Of a DNA stretch of 64,000 nucleotides, positions 25,667 to 34,744 are shown in pieces. The stretch covers positions 3,100,001 through 3,164,000 of the forward strand of contig NZ_VLKE01000001.1 in NCBI RefSeq assembly GCF_007830265.1, written 5' to 3'. Numbering within the stretch: position 1 is the stretch's first letter; the number at the start of each line of letters is the position of its first letter. A model generated the notes under the pieces. That model had not been told where the DNA came from. It searched no databases and saw only the letters and a program-made list of their open reading frames with translations. The position numbers and the translations under genes were made by a program. This DNA is from Micromonospora olivasterospora (GTDB taxonomy: Bacteria > Actinomycetota > Actinomycetes > Mycobacteriales > Micromonosporaceae).

Positions 25667-26805
25667 GCGCGACGGGCTTTCTGGTGGCGGTGTTCCTCGC
25701 CGCCGCGGCGGCGGCCGTGGCATGGCCGCTGCGCAGTAGCCGGGCCCGACGGCGGGCGGTCCTCGGGCCGCGGCGCGACGGCCCGCTCCCGGCGGGTGCG
25801 GGGTCCGCCGCCGACGGCGCCGGACGGGCGTTCGCCTGGGCCGGCGGGTCGAGCGAGGCCGTCACCGATGCCCGCGGCGAAGACGGCGCCCGCGAGGAAG
25901 GCCGCGGGGAACGACGGTTCGGGCTCGGGGCGGACCCCCACGTCGCGACGCACGCCAGCGGCCACGCGCGGTCGCGCCCGGACGCAGGCCAGCCGGGCTT
26001 CGGCAGGCAACCTGGTCCACCCGGCCGTCGTGATCCACGCCGTCCCGGCGCCGTCCTGGAGCGGCCCGGCGTGGCGGCACCGGGCGACGTGGACCCGTCC
26101 GCTTCCGCTCCGGGCGGCGCGCGGGGCGGAGGTGACGGCGCCGGGGTCGGCTGGCGCTGGCTGCGACTGCCGGGCCGGTCGGTGGTGTCGCCGCGGGGCG
26201 CGCTGCTGCTCGCCGGTGTGCTGGGCGCGGCCTCCGGCGGCCTCCTGGGCGGGCCGGTCGCCGCCGTGGTGGTCGGCGCGTACGGTGCGCTGGGTGCCCG
26301 GGCGCTCGTCCGGCGACGTGACACCCGCCTAACCCGACTCGCCCGGCGGCGCAGCCTCGATCAGCTCTGCGCTCTCGCCGCGGATCTGCGCGCCGGTGTG
26401 CCGGTACTGACCGCCGCCGCCACGGTCGATGGGGCCGTCCACCAGGGCGCGCAGTCCGGCGTCGAGCGGCTCGGTCGGCTGGCCCGGGCCGCCGTCCGGC
26501 TCGCCGACCGGACCGGCGCACCCCTGGCCGACCTGGTGGAGCGGATCGAGGCCGACGCCAGGGCCGCCGACCGGGGGCTGGCGGCGGCGGCCGCGCAGGC
26601 GGCCGGCGCCCGGGCGACCGCGTGGCTGCTCGCCGCCCTGCCGCTGGGCGGCATCGCCCTCGGGTACGGCGTCGGCGTCGACCCGGTGGCGGTGCTGCTG
26701 CACACCCCCGTCGGCGCAGCCTGCGCCGTCGCGGCCGTGGTCCTGCAGATCGCCGGGCTGTTCTGGGCGGAACGGCTCGGCGCGACGCCGGGCGGGAGCG
26801 ACTGA
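25663..26805 (+). CDS. tadB: Tad pilus inner-membrane platform protein TadB
   Basis: A 380-residue membrane protein. One N-terminal helix (GFLVAVFLAAAAAAVAW) is separated by a long Gly/Arg/Asp-rich linker of about 120 residues from the T2SSF-type domain (LCALAADLRAGVPVLTAAATV...) and the final two helices. The extended linker is longer than usual. It is coupled to tadA (GTGA) and tadC (TGATG). Confidence 0.85.
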   Translation: MSATGFLVAVFLAAAAAAVAWPLRSSRARRRAVLGPRRDGPLPAGAGSAADGAGRAFAWAGGSSEAVTDARGEDGAREEGRGERRFGLGADPHVATHASGHARSRPDAGQPGFGRQPGPPGRRDPRRPGAVLERPGVAAPGDVDPSASAPGGARGGGDGAGVGWRWLRLPGRSVVSPRGALLLAGVLGAASGGLLGGPVAAVVVGAYGALGARALVRRRDTRLTRLARRRSLDQLCALAADLRAGVPVLTAAATVDGAVHQGAQSGVERLGRLARAAVRLADRTGAPLADLVERIEADARAADRGLAAAAAQAAGARATAWLLAALPLGGIALGYGVGVDPVAVLLHTPVGAACAVAAVVLQIAGLFWAERLGATPGGSD

Positions 26806-27542
26806 TGTCCCGCCAGGTGTTGGTCGCCTGCTGCCTGCTCGCTGCGGCGGCGCTCACCCTGTCGACCGGCGCGCGGGCCGGCGCCACCCGCCGGCTGCGC
26901 GCGCTGCGGCGGCGGGGCGGCTCGGCCGGGCGGCAGCGGCCGGCGTGGTGGCCCGACCGGGTACGCCTCGGCTCCGGGCTCGCCGGGATCGCCGTCCTGG
27001 TGGTGGCGGGCGGCTGGCGCGGCGTCCTCGGCGGCGCGCTCGTCGCGGTCGCGGCGGACCGGGGTCTGCGCCGGATCGAGCCGCGGGCAGTCCGGGAACG
27101 CCGGCTCCGGGAGGCCGCTGACCTGCCGCTCGCCGCCGATCTGCTGGCGTCCGCGATGCGGGCCGGCGCGCCGGTGGACCGCTCCGTGCTGGCGGTGGCA
27201 GAGGCGCTGGGCGGTCCGCTGGCCGAGCGTCTCGGTCGGATCGGCCGGACCCTGCTGCTCGGGGGCGGCCCGGAGGAGGCCTGGGCGCACCTGGGGTCGG
27301 TGCCGGGTGCCGACCGGCTGGCCGGCGCCGCCGTCCGCTCCGCCGACAGCGGTGCCGCGCTGGCCGGCGCCCTGACCCGGCTCGCCGACGACCTGCGCGC
27401 CGACCGGTCCACCGCCGCGGAGGCGGCGGCCCGCCGCGCGGGTGTGCTCATCGTGCTGCCGCTGGGGCTCTGCTTCCTGCCGGCCTTCATTCTCGCCGGC
27501 CTGGTGCCGGTGATCGTCGCCGTCCTCGGCGACGTGCTGTGA
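26805..27542 (+). CDS. tadC: Tad pilus inner-membrane platform protein TadC
   Basis: A 245-residue membrane protein of the T2SSF family: an N-terminal hydrophobic segment, a second around residues 55-85, the LPLAADLLASAMRAGAPVDRSVLAVAEALGGPL cytoplasmic domain, and terminal helices (VLIVLPLGLCFLPAFILAGLVPVIV). It pairs with TadB to form the platform. Confidence 0.88.
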   Translation: MSRQVLVACCLLAAAALTLSTGARAGATRRLRALRRRGGSAGRQRPAWWPDRVRLGSGLAGIAVLVVAGGWRGVLGGALVAVAADRGLRRIEPRAVRERRLREAADLPLAADLLASAMRAGAPVDRSVLAVAEALGGPLAERLGRIGRTLLLGGGPEEAWAHLGSVPGADRLAGAAVRSADSGAALAGALTRLADDLRADRSTAAEAAARRAGVLIVLPLGLCFLPAFILAGLVPVIVAVLGDVL

Positions 27543-27564
27543 CGACCATCGAGAAGGGAACGAG

Positions 27565-27732
27565 ATGCGCAAACTCCTCACCCGCCTGCGCGGCGACGCC
27601 GGGATGAACACGGCGGAGTACGCCGTCGGCACGCTCGCCGCCGTCGCGTTCGCCGGCATCCTGCTCAAGGTGCTGACCTCGGGGAACGTGCAGTCCGCGT
27701 TGACCGCGGTCATCGACCGGGCGTTGAAGTGA
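27565..27732 (+). CDS. Flp-type pilin (DUF4244 family)
   Basis: A 55-residue prepilin. The basic leader MRKLLTRLRGDAG is followed by MNTAEYAVGTLAAVAFAGILL: cleavage after Gly13 would place Glu at +5 and Tyr at +6, the class-III pilin signature. It is the major pilus subunit candidate and equivalent of Rv3656c. GAGAAGGGA precedes the ATG. Confidence 0.9.
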   Translation: MRKLLTRLRGDAGMNTAEYAVGTLAAVAFAGILLKVLTSGNVQSALTAVIDRALK

Positions 27733-28097
27733 CCCCGCGCCGGCCGGCCGGCCGCGACCGGGGTTCGTTCACCGCCGAGCTGGCGGCCGGCCTGCCGGCG
27801 TTGCTCCTGCTCCTGCTGGCCGGTCTCACCGCGGTGAACGCGGTCACCACGAAGGCGGCCTGCCTCGACGCGGCCCGGGAGGCGGCGCTCGCCGCCTCCC
27901 GGGGCGAGGCGGGCGGGGCGGCGGGCTCCCGGATCGCGCCCCCGGGTGCCCTCGTCACGGTTTCCGTCGGCGGTGACCGGGTCACCGCCACCGTGCGGGC
28001 GCCCGTCCGCGCCCTCGGTGCCCGGCTACCCCGGATCAGCGTGGCCGCCACCACGGTCGCCGCGGTCGAACCCGGCGCGCCGGAGGCGCGGCCGTGA
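27729..28097 (+). CDS. TadE-like pseudopilin
   Basis: A 122-residue protein with one membrane helix after a prepilin-type site (DRG-SFTAELAAGLPALLLLLLAG, Glu at +5). The rest is a small extracytoplasmic domain. Overlaps the pilin stop as GTGA. Minor pilin of the tad system, equivalent of Rv3655c. Confidence 0.85.
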   Translation: MTPRRPAGRDRGSFTAELAAGLPALLLLLLAGLTAVNAVTTKAACLDAAREAALAASRGEAGGAAGSRIAPPGALVTVSVGGDRVTATVRAPVRALGARLPRISVAATTVAAVEPGAPEARP

Positions 28098-28534
28098 CGG
28101 TCACGCCCTGTCCGGTCCCGTCGCTGGCCCCCTCGACGGCGGGGGGCGGTCGCGGCTCGTGGCCGAGTCGGGACCGCGGGGCCGAACGAGGCGGTGACCG
28201 GGGCGGTGCGACGGTCTGTCTGCTCGCCGTCGGGCTGGTACTCGTGCTGGTCGGCACCTTCGGGGCGGCCGTGGGGGCAGCCAGGGTCGCCCGCCACCAG
28301 GCGCGCGTCGGTGCCGACTTCGCCGCCCTCGCCGGGGCGGGTCAGGCGCTCGGCGGCGACGGATCGGCCTGTGAAACGGCGGACGAACTGGCCCGCGCCA
28401 ACCGTGGCCGGCTTACCAGCTGCCGGCTGGACGGGCTCGACGTGGTCGTGACAGTGGAGGTGACGGTCGACCCGTTGCCGGGCCTGCGGCGGGTCGCCAC
28501 CGCCGCCGCCCGGGCGGGCCCGCCGCGCGGCTGA
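28094..28534 (+). CDS. TadE/TadG-like membrane protein (Rv3654c type)
   Basis: A 146-residue protein with an unusual 37-residue Gly/Ser/Arg-rich N-terminal extension, then DRGGATVCLLAVGLVLVLVGTFGAAVGAARVARHQARVGADFAALAGA, the conserved signature of Rv3654c-like Flp-assembly proteins. The +5 Glu of a processed pseudopilin is absent. It closes the tad operon. No prepilin peptidase gene is visible in the window. Confidence 0.8.
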   Translation: MTVTPCPVPSLAPSTAGGGRGSWPSRDRGAERGGDRGGATVCLLAVGLVLVLVGTFGAAVGAARVARHQARVGADFAALAGAGQALGGDGSACETADELARANRGRLTSCRLDGLDVVVTVEVTVDPLPGLRRVATAAARAGPPRG

Positions 28535-28627
28535 GCGTCAGGTCAGGATGCGCCCCCTGTCCGAACAGCCCGGTCGATAGGCTCAGCCGAGGCACGGACA
28601 GCCGATCGACGGAAAGGTTTGCAGCGC

Positions 28628-28939
28628 GTGGGCATCCAGCGACATGTGACGTCGGAGGCGATCACCGGTCTGGCCGGCGATCTGGACAATGACGTCAAGA
28701 GCCAGGTCACCTTGGCGAAGCAGAAGATCGAGACGACCCGGATCGACGGTTTCCCCGGGTTCGGGCTGGTGGGGATCCCTCTTCAATTCGCCTACAACGG
28801 GCTGATCGACGACTTCCAGCAGTTCCTCGACAAGTACTCCGAGACGATGTCGGAGGTCGCCGGGACGCTGCGTACGAAGATCGCGCCGGCCTGGCAGGAC
28901 GCCGAGGACCACAACATCGTCCGCTACGGCGACAAGTGA
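28628..28939 (+). CDS. Small ESX-like (WXG100-type) helical protein
   Basis: A 103-residue all-helical protein started at the GTG at 28628 after GAAAGG. Two long amphipathic helices flank a hydrophobic turn (GFPGFGLVGIPLQFAYNGLID). The size and the adjoining genes fit a type VII secretion-related helical hairpin, but no WXG motif is present. It is 16 bases before the next gene and co-directional. Confidence 0.6.
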   Translation: MGIQRHVTSEAITGLAGDLDNDVKSQVTLAKQKIETTRIDGFPGFGLVGIPLQFAYNGLIDDFQQFLDKYSETMSEVAGTLRTKIAPAWQDAEDHNIVRYGDK

Positions 28940-28955
28940 CGAACGGGGAAGACAG

Positions 28956-29669
28956 ATGACGGCACCCATTTCCGCGGCGACCTCCGCCGCGACGTTTGCC
29001 CTCGCCGAGGCGCGGGCGGCATCGCTGACGCTCGTGGGCGGCCTTCGGCTCTCCCTCGTGCTCGCGGTTGCGGTCGCCGACGTGCCCGCGATGTGGAGAG
29101 CGGGCGCCACCTGGTCGACCGAGGTCGGTACCGAGCTGGCGGAGATCCAGGCCAAACTGGACGACGCCATGGACAAGGCGAAGGAGGGCTGGACGGCCGA
29201 CGACTTCGACGCCCTGGAGAAGAAGCTCAAGGAGATCGGCAAGGAACTGGCGAACGTCCAGAGCAGCGCCGGCCTGGTCGGTGGCGGTATGTTCGCCGTC
29301 GCCGGGGCCTACACGCTGTTCTGGGCGTACGCGGCGGTGGTGGCCACCCTGACGCTGGCGCTCGCCATCATGGTTCTCGCGGCGCAGTTCACACCGGCCG
29401 GGCCTGCCCTGCGGGGTGTCGCGGAGTCCATCGTCAACGGGCTGGTGACCGTACTCGACCTGTGGGTGACGAAGTTGGCGGCGGTGGGCGCGGCCTTCGG
29501 CGCCTTCGCGGGCGCCGCGGTGGTCGGGGCGCTGAGCGGGCCGGCGCTGCTCAACATCGACGACCGGACCGCAAAGCTCGAGCAGGTCAAGATCGAGTGG
29601 GCCCCGCCGAACAAGTTCATCTCGCCGCAGAAGACGGACCCGGTCACCTACGAGGAGGCAAACAAGTAG
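28956..29669 (+). CDS. Membrane protein with WXG100-like segment
   Basis: A 237-residue protein: an N-terminal hydrophobic segment (residues 25-45), a charged helical hairpin with GWTADDFDALEKKLKEIGKELANV (WXG100-like, around 75-98), and a hydrophobic region 107-190 with three likely membrane helices and Ala/Gly-rich sequence. It ends in a soluble acidic tail. It is probably a secretion-associated or toxin-like partner of the preceding protein. No family recognised. Confidence 0.6.
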   Translation: MTAPISAATSAATFALAEARAASLTLVGGLRLSLVLAVAVADVPAMWRAGATWSTEVGTELAEIQAKLDDAMDKAKEGWTADDFDALEKKLKEIGKELANVQSSAGLVGGGMFAVAGAYTLFWAYAAVVATLTLALAIMVLAAQFTPAGPALRGVAESIVNGLVTVLDLWVTKLAAVGAAFGAFAGAAVVGALSGPALLNIDDRTAKLEQVKIEWAPPNKFISPQKTDPVTYEEANK

Positions 29670-29759
29670 CAGGGCAGCGGGTGACGGGAGGGGCGCCGGG
29701 GCGGAGCGGCCCCGGCGCCGCGCCACCAGCGCATGGCCCGGCGGGGCGGCCCGGGCGGG

Positions 29760-30185
29760 TCAGCTGAGCCGGCGGCGCAGCCGCTCGATCTCGTCCAGCG
29801 AGGCGTCGAGGCCCGCCTCGGTGGTCCGCCGCATGTCCCCGAGCAACTCGTCGGGCGAGCGGCTTCCGTCCAGCATCCCGCTGAGCAGGTCGTCACCGAA
29901 CGCCTCACGCTGGGCTTCCATCAACCGGTTCTGCATGTCCTGCGTCGCCGCCTGGTGCGCGTGTTTGAACGCGTCCGCCAGGTCCTGCGAGGCGAGACGC
30001 ATCGCCCGCGGGTCGACGTACACGTCGGAGAGGCCCCCGCTGAGGCCGACCGACACCTGCACCAAGCCGCTGTCGTCGGAGCCCTGGCCCGTGACCTCGG
30101 AGAGCCGGGACTGGAACGCTTCGGCCTTACGCTGGAGTTCCTGCGACATCCGCAACGCGCGGTCGAGTTCCTGGCTGTTGTCCAT
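29760..30185 (-). CDS. YbaB/EbfC-family nucleoid-associated protein
   Basis: A 141-residue helical-beta-helical protein. The central VQVSVGLSGGLSDVYVDPRAM segment and the surrounding long helices fit the YbaB/EbfC dimer fold. Such paralogues commonly accompany ESX-like gene clusters in actinomycetes. The ATG at 30185 has only a weak ribosome site. It is convergent with the preceding membrane gene. Confidence 0.75.
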   Translation of the reverse strand: MDNSQELDRALRMSQELQRKAEAFQSRLSEVTGQGSDDSGLVQVSVGLSGGLSDVYVDPRAMRLASQDLADAFKHAHQAATQDMQNRLMEAQREAFGDDLLSGMLDGSRSPDELLGDMRRTTEAGLDASLDEIERLRRRLS

Positions 30186-30349
30186 GTACAAGGGGTACCC
30201 CCGTCGGGTTCGGGCGATCGACCCGGACCGCCCGCCTTCGATTCCGCGCCAATCTACCGGTCGGCTCCACCGTCGAGGCACCGCACCGCTGCGGGCGCCC
30301 ACCGCCGCGCGGCGATCGGCTACCGTCGGCGTCGGACCGGAGGTGGGAC

Positions 30350-30958
30350 ATGCACGAGTGTGACGGGTCGATCAGACTCCGCGAGTACCGCGAGCCTGGA
30401 TTGGGCCGCTGGCTGGTGAAACTGCTGATTCCGGTGGTCATCGTGGCGGCCTTCTGGGTGTGGACCCTGTGGGGCTTCTCGAAGCAACTCGACAGGGCGG
30501 AGATGGTGCGGCTCACCGCCGGCCTCGTCGTCATCTGCGTGGTGCCTGTGGCGCTCGCGCTGGTCGTCGGCATCGTGCGTGGTCGGCTCGCCCAGGGGCG
30601 GCGGCCGAGGCGGCCCGAGGGTGCTCCGAAGGGCCGATGGTCGGCCGGCTACGCCACCCGGCTCTGTCCACACGGGATCGTCCTGCGGCACGCCAACGAG
30701 GCGGGCCGGCTGCTGCCGTGGTCCGACGTCGCCGACATCCGGGTCTTTCCGGCGAGTTCCGGCCGGGGCGGGGTCGTCGCCGCGCGCCTGCGCTCGTTCA
30801 CCGAACCGACCGGGCTGCCCGCCGTCGCGCGCATCGTCGAGGACGGTTCGGTGCCGGACGACCCCGCCTGGCTTTGGCTCGGCGGCGTCCGGGACGCCGC
30901 CGAGGGTGACCGGGTGGCCGCCCAGACCGGTCGCTGGCGGGAGACGGCTCCCCGATAA
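30350..30958 (+). CDS. Membrane protein with PH-like domain
   Basis: A 202-residue protein with two membrane helices (about residues 21-43 and 54-76) and a soluble C-terminal half, ATRLCPHGIVLRHANEAGRLLPWSDVADIRVFPAS..., whose beta pattern resembles the bacterial PH domain family. GGAGG precedes the ATG. Role unknown. Confidence 0.65.
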   Translation: MHECDGSIRLREYREPGLGRWLVKLLIPVVIVAAFWVWTLWGFSKQLDRAEMVRLTAGLVVICVVPVALALVVGIVRGRLAQGRRPRRPEGAPKGRWSAGYATRLCPHGIVLRHANEAGRLLPWSDVADIRVFPASSGRGGVVAARLRSFTEPTGLPAVARIVEDGSVPDDPAWLWLGGVRDAAEGDRVAAQTGRWRETAPR

Positions 30959-31149
30959 CGGGAACCGGAACGGGCTGCGGGACACATCCCGGCCGCCGGT
31001 CGATTCGACAGCGCGTGGCGCGAGAACCGCAGGAACGAAGGCGGGCGGCGGGAGAAGGCACGGCGAGGCGGCACGGAGGCCGGTGGCCGCAACCGCGGTA
31101 CCGCCCCGGGAGCGCGGCCGGCTCGCCGGTCGGCCGGGCGGTGGCCGCG

Positions 31150-31728
31150 TCAGCGGCTCTGGAGCGCGTCCAGGCCGATCGCCATGGCGATCACCAGTCG
31201 CCGGTCGATCTGCGGGTTCTGCACCTCGACGACGTACCGGTCGCGCAGGCCCCACTTCTTCACCACGGAGAACACCGGCTGGCCGCCGGCGGTGAAGTCG
31301 AAGTGGTACGGCAGCCAGGACAGCGAGTCGACGAACCGGCGCAGCAGCGCCACCGGCAGGCTCCGCTCCTGCCCGGTGATCTGGGGCAGCCCGGCCTGCT
31401 CGACGTGCCAGGTGGAGCGGAGCAGCGACTGGGCGAAGTCCTTGCGGAACAGCCCGATCGCGTTGCCGGCGTGGTCGGTGACGTCGTACGTGGCGCCGAG
31501 GTCGAGCCGCTGACGGGCCTTGAAGCCCAGCAGCGGGTGCTGCTTGCTGTCGTCCGTGTAGATGGTCACCTGCTCCTTGAAGGCGAGCCGCTTCTGCTGC
31601 GCGAACGCCAGCAGCTCACCTTCCGACCCGTCGGGGGCGACGGAGTGGACCTCGTACTGGTTGACCATCATCCGGATCCGCTGCCGGATGTGGAACTGCC
31701 GCAGGTGCTGCAGGCTGTCGAGCTGCAT
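31150..31728 (-). CDS. LURP-one/scramblase-related protein
   Basis: A 192-residue beta-barrel-type protein of the LURP-one-related (tubby-like, phospholipid scramblase) superfamily, seen from the strand pattern YEVHSVAPDGSEGELLAFAQQKRLAFKEQVTIYTDD and the LGFKARQRLDLGATYDVTDHAGNAIGLFRKDF core. AAGGAG supports the ATG. Function in bacteria is poorly known. Confidence 0.75.
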   Translation of the reverse strand: MQLDSLQHLRQFHIRQRIRMMVNQYEVHSVAPDGSEGELLAFAQQKRLAFKEQVTIYTDDSKQHPLLGFKARQRLDLGATYDVTDHAGNAIGLFRKDFAQSLLRSTWHVEQAGLPQITGQERSLPVALLRRFVDSLSWLPYHFDFTAGGQPVFSVVKKWGLRDRYVVEVQNPQIDRRLVIAMAIGLDALQSR

Positions 31729-31797
31729 GGGGAACTCCTTCGGGTGTGCGCGGAGTCTCGCACAGGCGGGCCGTCGGCGCCCGCCTGCACCCTCACC

Positions 31798-34257
31798 TCA
31801 GCCGTTCCCGCCGACCCCGGCCGGGGCGGACACCCCGCCGGCGTCCGCCGCGTCGGCGGGGCCGGGCTGCTGGGGCGGCCGGTCGGACGGCAGGTTCGCC
31901 AGCACCACGTCGAGCACCCGGACCGCGCCCGGCTTGGAGAGCGGGTTGTTGCCGTTGCCGCACTTCGGCGACTGGACGCAGGACGGGCACCCCGCCTCGC
32001 AGCCGCACTCGGCGATCGCGTCCCGGGTGGCCCGCAGCCACTCGGCCGCCGTCCGGTACGCCCGCTCGGCGAACCCCGCCCCGCCCGGGTGCCCGTCGTA
32101 GACGAAGACCGTGGGGGACTCGGTGTCGGGGTGCAGCGCCGTGGACAGCCCGCCGATGTCCCACCGGTCGCAGGTGGCCATCAGCGGCAGCAGGCCGATC
32201 GCGGCGTGCTCGGCGGCGTGCAGCGCGCCGGGGACGTCGGCGGGGTCCACGCCGGCGAGGGCCAGCGACTGCGGCGAGAGGGTGAACCAGACCGCGACGG
32301 TACGCAGCTCCCTGGCGGGCAGGTCGAGCGGGCGGGTGTCGATCACCTCGCCGGACGCGATCCGTCGCCGCTGGTACGACACCACCTGGCTGGTCACGTC
32401 CACCTCGCCGAGGAACAGCCCGACCGGCCCGGCGTCGACGTACGAGCGCACGGAGACCACGGACAGCGAGGTGACGTCGCGGGCGTGGGTCGACCAGTCG
32501 GGCTCCTCGGCGTGTACCAGCGCGCAGCCGTCCGCCAGGTCGAGCTGGTCCACCACGTACGAGACGCCCTGGTGCAGGTAGACCGCGCCGGGGTGGACGA
32601 GGAAGTGCGCCGATCCGCCGTCGACGGTGCCGAGCAGCCGCCCGGTGGACGCCTCCACCACACAGACCGGCGCCCCGCCCTCGCCCCGCAGGTCGACCTC
32701 GGGCCGTTCCCGGTGCCGCCAGTACCAGCCGGTCGGCCGCTGCCGCAGCGCCCCCGCCGCCACCAGGTCGTCGACCGCCTCCTTCGCGCCCTCCCCGAAC
32801 AGCTCCAGATCCGGCGGGGTGAGCGGGGCCTCGGCGGCGGCGCAGGCGAGCTGCGGGGCGAGCACATACGGGTTGGCCGGGTCGAGGACGGTGGCCTCGA
32901 CCGGCCGGCCGAACAGCGCCTCCGGGTGGTGCACGAGGTAGGTGTCCAGGGGGTCGTCCCGGGCCACCAGCACGGCGAGCGCCTCGTCGCCGGAGCGCCC
33001 GGCCCGGCCGGCCTGCTGCCACAGCGAGGCGCGGGTGCCGGGCCAGCCGCAGACCAGCACGGCGTCCAGCCCGACGAGGTCGACGCCCAGCTCCAGCGCG
33101 TTGGTGGAGGCGAGCCCGAGCAGGTCGCCGTGCAGCAGTGCCCGCTCCAGCTCGCGCCGTTCCTCGCGCAGGTAGCCGGCCCGGTACGCGGCCACCCGCT
33201 CGCCGAGCCCCGGGACCGCCTCGTCCAGCGCCCGGCGGGCGGTGGTCGCCACCACCTCGGCACCCTTGCGGGACCGGACGAAGGCGAGGGTGCGTACCCC
33301 GGCGGCGACCGCGTCGGCGAGCAGGTCGGCGGTCTCCCGCAGCGCCGACCGGCGGACCTGGGTGAGATCGGCGGCCTCGGGTGAGGCCGACGCGGACGGG
33401 GCGGGCAGCAGGGGCGGCTCCCAGAGGGCGAACGTCACCCCGCCGCGCGGCGACGCGTCCTCGGTGACGGCGGTCACCGGCAGGCCGGTGAGTCGCCCGG
33501 CCGCCGTGGCCGGGTCGCCCGAGGTGGCGGAGGCCAGCACGAACGTCGGCCCGCCCGGGGTACGCCCGTACTTCGCGCACTGGCGGCGCAGCCGGCGCAG
33601 CACGTGCGCGACGTGGGAGCCGAACACCCCCCGGTAGGTGTGGCACTCGTCCACGACCACGTACGCCAGCCGGCGCAGGAAGCCGGACCAGTGCGCGTGA
33701 CCGGGCAGGATGCCGTGGTGCAGCATGTCCGGGTTGGTCAGCACGAACCGGGAGTGCTGGCGGATCCAGTCCCGCTCGGCGCGCGGGGTGTCGCCGTCGT
33801 AGCAGGCGGGGCGTACCCCGTCGAGCTCCAGTCCGGCGACGGCGCGGAGCTGGTCGGCGGCGAGCGCCTTGGTCGGCGCCAGGTAGAGCGCGGTGGCCCG
33901 GGGGTCGGCGAGCAGGGCGGCCAGCGCGGGCAGCTGGTACGCCAGGGACTTGCCGGACGCCGTCCCGGTGGCGACGACGACGTGTCGCCCGGCGTACGCC
34001 AGGTCGGCGGCCTCGGCCTGGTGCCGCCACGGCGCGACCACGCCGCGCCGACCGAGCGCGGCCCGCAGCTCCTCGGGGACCCACTCCGGCCACGGCGCCG
34101 GCGTCCCGGCCCGGGCGGGCACCCGCTCGACGTGGGTGACCGGGTCCACGCCGTGTCGCCCGCGCAGCTGGCGCAACAGCTCCGCCGGCGCCGCCGTGGG
34201 CGCGCGGCCGGGGCCGTGGCCTGCGGGTACGGCGGCTGCGGGGGTCACGTCCTGCAC
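31798..34257 (-). CDS. DEXH-box helicase with DUF1998 zinc cluster (MrfA/Rv3649-like)
   Basis: A superfamily 2 helicase of about 819 residues. Motif I is ATGTASGKSL, motif II VVVDECHTY, and motif VI QQAGRAGRSG. The C-terminal DUF1998 region has the four-Cys cluster CGCEAGCPSCVQSPKCG. Bacillus MrfA, with the same layout, repairs mitomycin damage; the family translocates 3' to 5'. The GTG at 34257 was chosen because homology begins about there; the frame is open upstream and the ribosome site is weak, so the start is uncertain. It is divergent from bldG. Positional equivalent of Rv3649. Confidence 0.85.
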   Translation of the reverse strand: MQDVTPAAAVPAGHGPGRAPTAAPAELLRQLRGRHGVDPVTHVERVPARAGTPAPWPEWVPEELRAALGRRGVVAPWRHQAEAADLAYAGRHVVVATGTASGKSLAYQLPALAALLADPRATALYLAPTKALAADQLRAVAGLELDGVRPACYDGDTPRAERDWIRQHSRFVLTNPDMLHHGILPGHAHWSGFLRRLAYVVVDECHTYRGVFGSHVAHVLRRLRRQCAKYGRTPGGPTFVLASATSGDPATAAGRLTGLPVTAVTEDASPRGGVTFALWEPPLLPAPSASASPEAADLTQVRRSALRETADLLADAVAAGVRTLAFVRSRKGAEVVATTARRALDEAVPGLGERVAAYRAGYLREERRELERALLHGDLLGLASTNALELGVDLVGLDAVLVCGWPGTRASLWQQAGRAGRSGDEALAVLVARDDPLDTYLVHHPEALFGRPVEATVLDPANPYVLAPQLACAAAEAPLTPPDLELFGEGAKEAVDDLVAAGALRQRPTGWYWRHRERPEVDLRGEGGAPVCVVEASTGRLLGTVDGGSAHFLVHPGAVYLHQGVSYVVDQLDLADGCALVHAEEPDWSTHARDVTSLSVVSVRSYVDAGPVGLFLGEVDVTSQVVSYQRRRIASGEVIDTRPLDLPARELRTVAVWFTLSPQSLALAGVDPADVPGALHAAEHAAIGLLPLMATCDRWDIGGLSTALHPDTESPTVFVYDGHPGGAGFAERAYRTAAEWLRATRDAIAECGCEAGCPSCVQSPKCGNGNNPLSKPGAVRVLDVVLANLPSDRPPQQPGPADAADAGGVSAPAGVGGNG

Positions 34258-34387
34258 TTTCGCACGGGTGTTCGGAGTTGAGGGTGGGGGGTCTGGGTAA
34301 GGGAAGCCTGCCCGGTGACCGCACGGGTGGTTCCGGCGGGGATGGTTAGATGCCCAGGAGAGTTTACGACTCTTGCGAGGAGGACCG

Positions 34388-34744
34388 ATGGAGCTGTCGC
34401 TGGCGACCCGCGCCGTGGGGGAGCACACGGTGCTCGAGGTCGGCGGTGAGGTGGACGTCTACACCGCCCCCCGCCTGCGGGAACGGCTCCTCGAACTGAT
34501 CGACGGCGGGGCCCGTCACGTCGTGGTCGACCTGGGCCGCGTCGACTTCCTCGACTCCACCGGCCTCGGCGTGCTGGTCGGGGCGCTCAAGCGGCTGCGC
34601 TCGGCCAACGGCACGTTCGCGCTGGTCTGCGACAAGGAGCCGCTGCTGAAGATCTTCCGGATCACGGCGCTGGACCAGGTCTTCCCACTGCATCCAACGG
34701 TCGATGCGGCGATCGGGGCCGACCCGACCGGCACCGGCGCCTGA
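34388..34744 (+). CDS. bldG: Anti-sigma factor antagonist BldG
   Basis: A 118-residue STAS-domain protein. The phosphorylation motif [13 protein letters not shown] places the conserved Ser at residue 57. Sequence, size and the next gene match Streptomyces BldG and its anti-sigma partner, a pair needed for development and antibiotic production there. GAGGAGGA precedes the ATG. It is coupled to the next gene by TGATG. Confidence 0.92.
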   Translation: MELSLATRAVGEHTVLEVGGEVDVYTAPRLRERLLELIDGGARHVVVDLGRVDFLDSTGLGVLVGALKRLRSANGTFALVCDKEPLLKIFRITALDQVFPLHPTVDAAIGADPTGTGA

